A stretch of DNA of 64,000 bases from Actinomycetota bacterium (GTDB lineage: Bacteria > Actinomycetota > Thermoleophilia > BMS3ABIN01): NCBI GenBank assembly GCA_016235065.1, contig JACRMB010000002.1, positions 1 through 64,000 of the forward strand. Reading direction: 5' to 3'. The first letter of the stretch is position 1; each line of letters begins with the position of its first letter. The translations under genes and the position numbers were made by a program. Of the stretch, positions 62,174 to 64,000 are shown piece after piece. The notes beneath the pieces were generated by a model that made no database searches, had not been told where the DNA came from, and saw nothing but the letters and a program-made list of their open reading frames with translations.

Positions 62174-64000
<1,827 letters not shown>

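Overview
The window is a high-GC bacterial chromosome segment, probably from a deep, anaerobic or microaerophilic lineage related to Actinobacteriota (inference only; no rRNA or other phylogenetic marker was tested). The clues are the GC-rich codon use, a complex I operon, an in-frame-TGA (selenocysteine) formate dehydrogenase, a rubrerythrin-like protein, an Rrf2 regulator and a FmdE-type protein.

Layout. 1-3467: partial DUF2339 membrane protein, rubrerythrin-like protein, Rrf2 regulator and a beta-propeller lipoprotein. 3521-17257 (minus): a compact nuo operon in the order A-B-C-D-H-[NuoI'/NuoE'/NuoF fusion]-[NuoG/GltD/NuoI'' fusion]-J-K-L-M-N, with a sigma70-type promoter and a leader carrying a terminator-like hairpin (17345-17473). 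The electron-input arm is unusual: NuoI appears split in two, one half fused to NuoF and the other to a GltD-containing NuoG-like protein. 17635-23927: a minus-strand operon of universal stress proteins and a TSUP permease with a sigma54 promoter, facing a plus-strand histidine kinase and NtrC-type sigma54 activator. 23991-32344 (minus): CPBP protease, slipin and NfeD pair, ABC-2 exporter, nitroreductase, PfkB kinase and MTA phosphorylase. 32487-35816: FKBP isomerase, lipoproteins, a PQQ-type sugar dehydrogenase and DUF1844. 36036-40757: a second TSUP/Usp locus, NhaA and another Usp. 40815-45826 (minus): two histidine kinases (one with a periplasmic CxxCH haem motif), a receiver protein and an HD-GYP regulator.

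46066-56034 is a molybdenum and formate module. A Moco-type riboswitch precedes mobA-mobB, moaA, moaC and a MOSC-Mog fusion. A ZTP-type riboswitch with its own terminator precedes a 1371-residue selenocysteine formate dehydrogenase, a MoeA-like protein and FmdE. The N-terminal half of the dehydrogenase has the same 2Fe-2S/GltD/ferredoxin architecture as the NuoG-like subunit, so the two enzymes are built from one electron-transfer module.

56097-61320 is a lower-GC, island-like stretch. It carries two secreted or surface proteins (one 1006 residues with two repeat classes) and a SEC-C protein. About 4.3 kb of it is bounded by direct repeats of a tRNA-Leu 3' half, each with phased TTGGCAA sites inside, which suggests a decayed integrative element without its integrase. 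A VapBC-type toxin-antitoxin pair follows, then ligA, which runs off the right edge.
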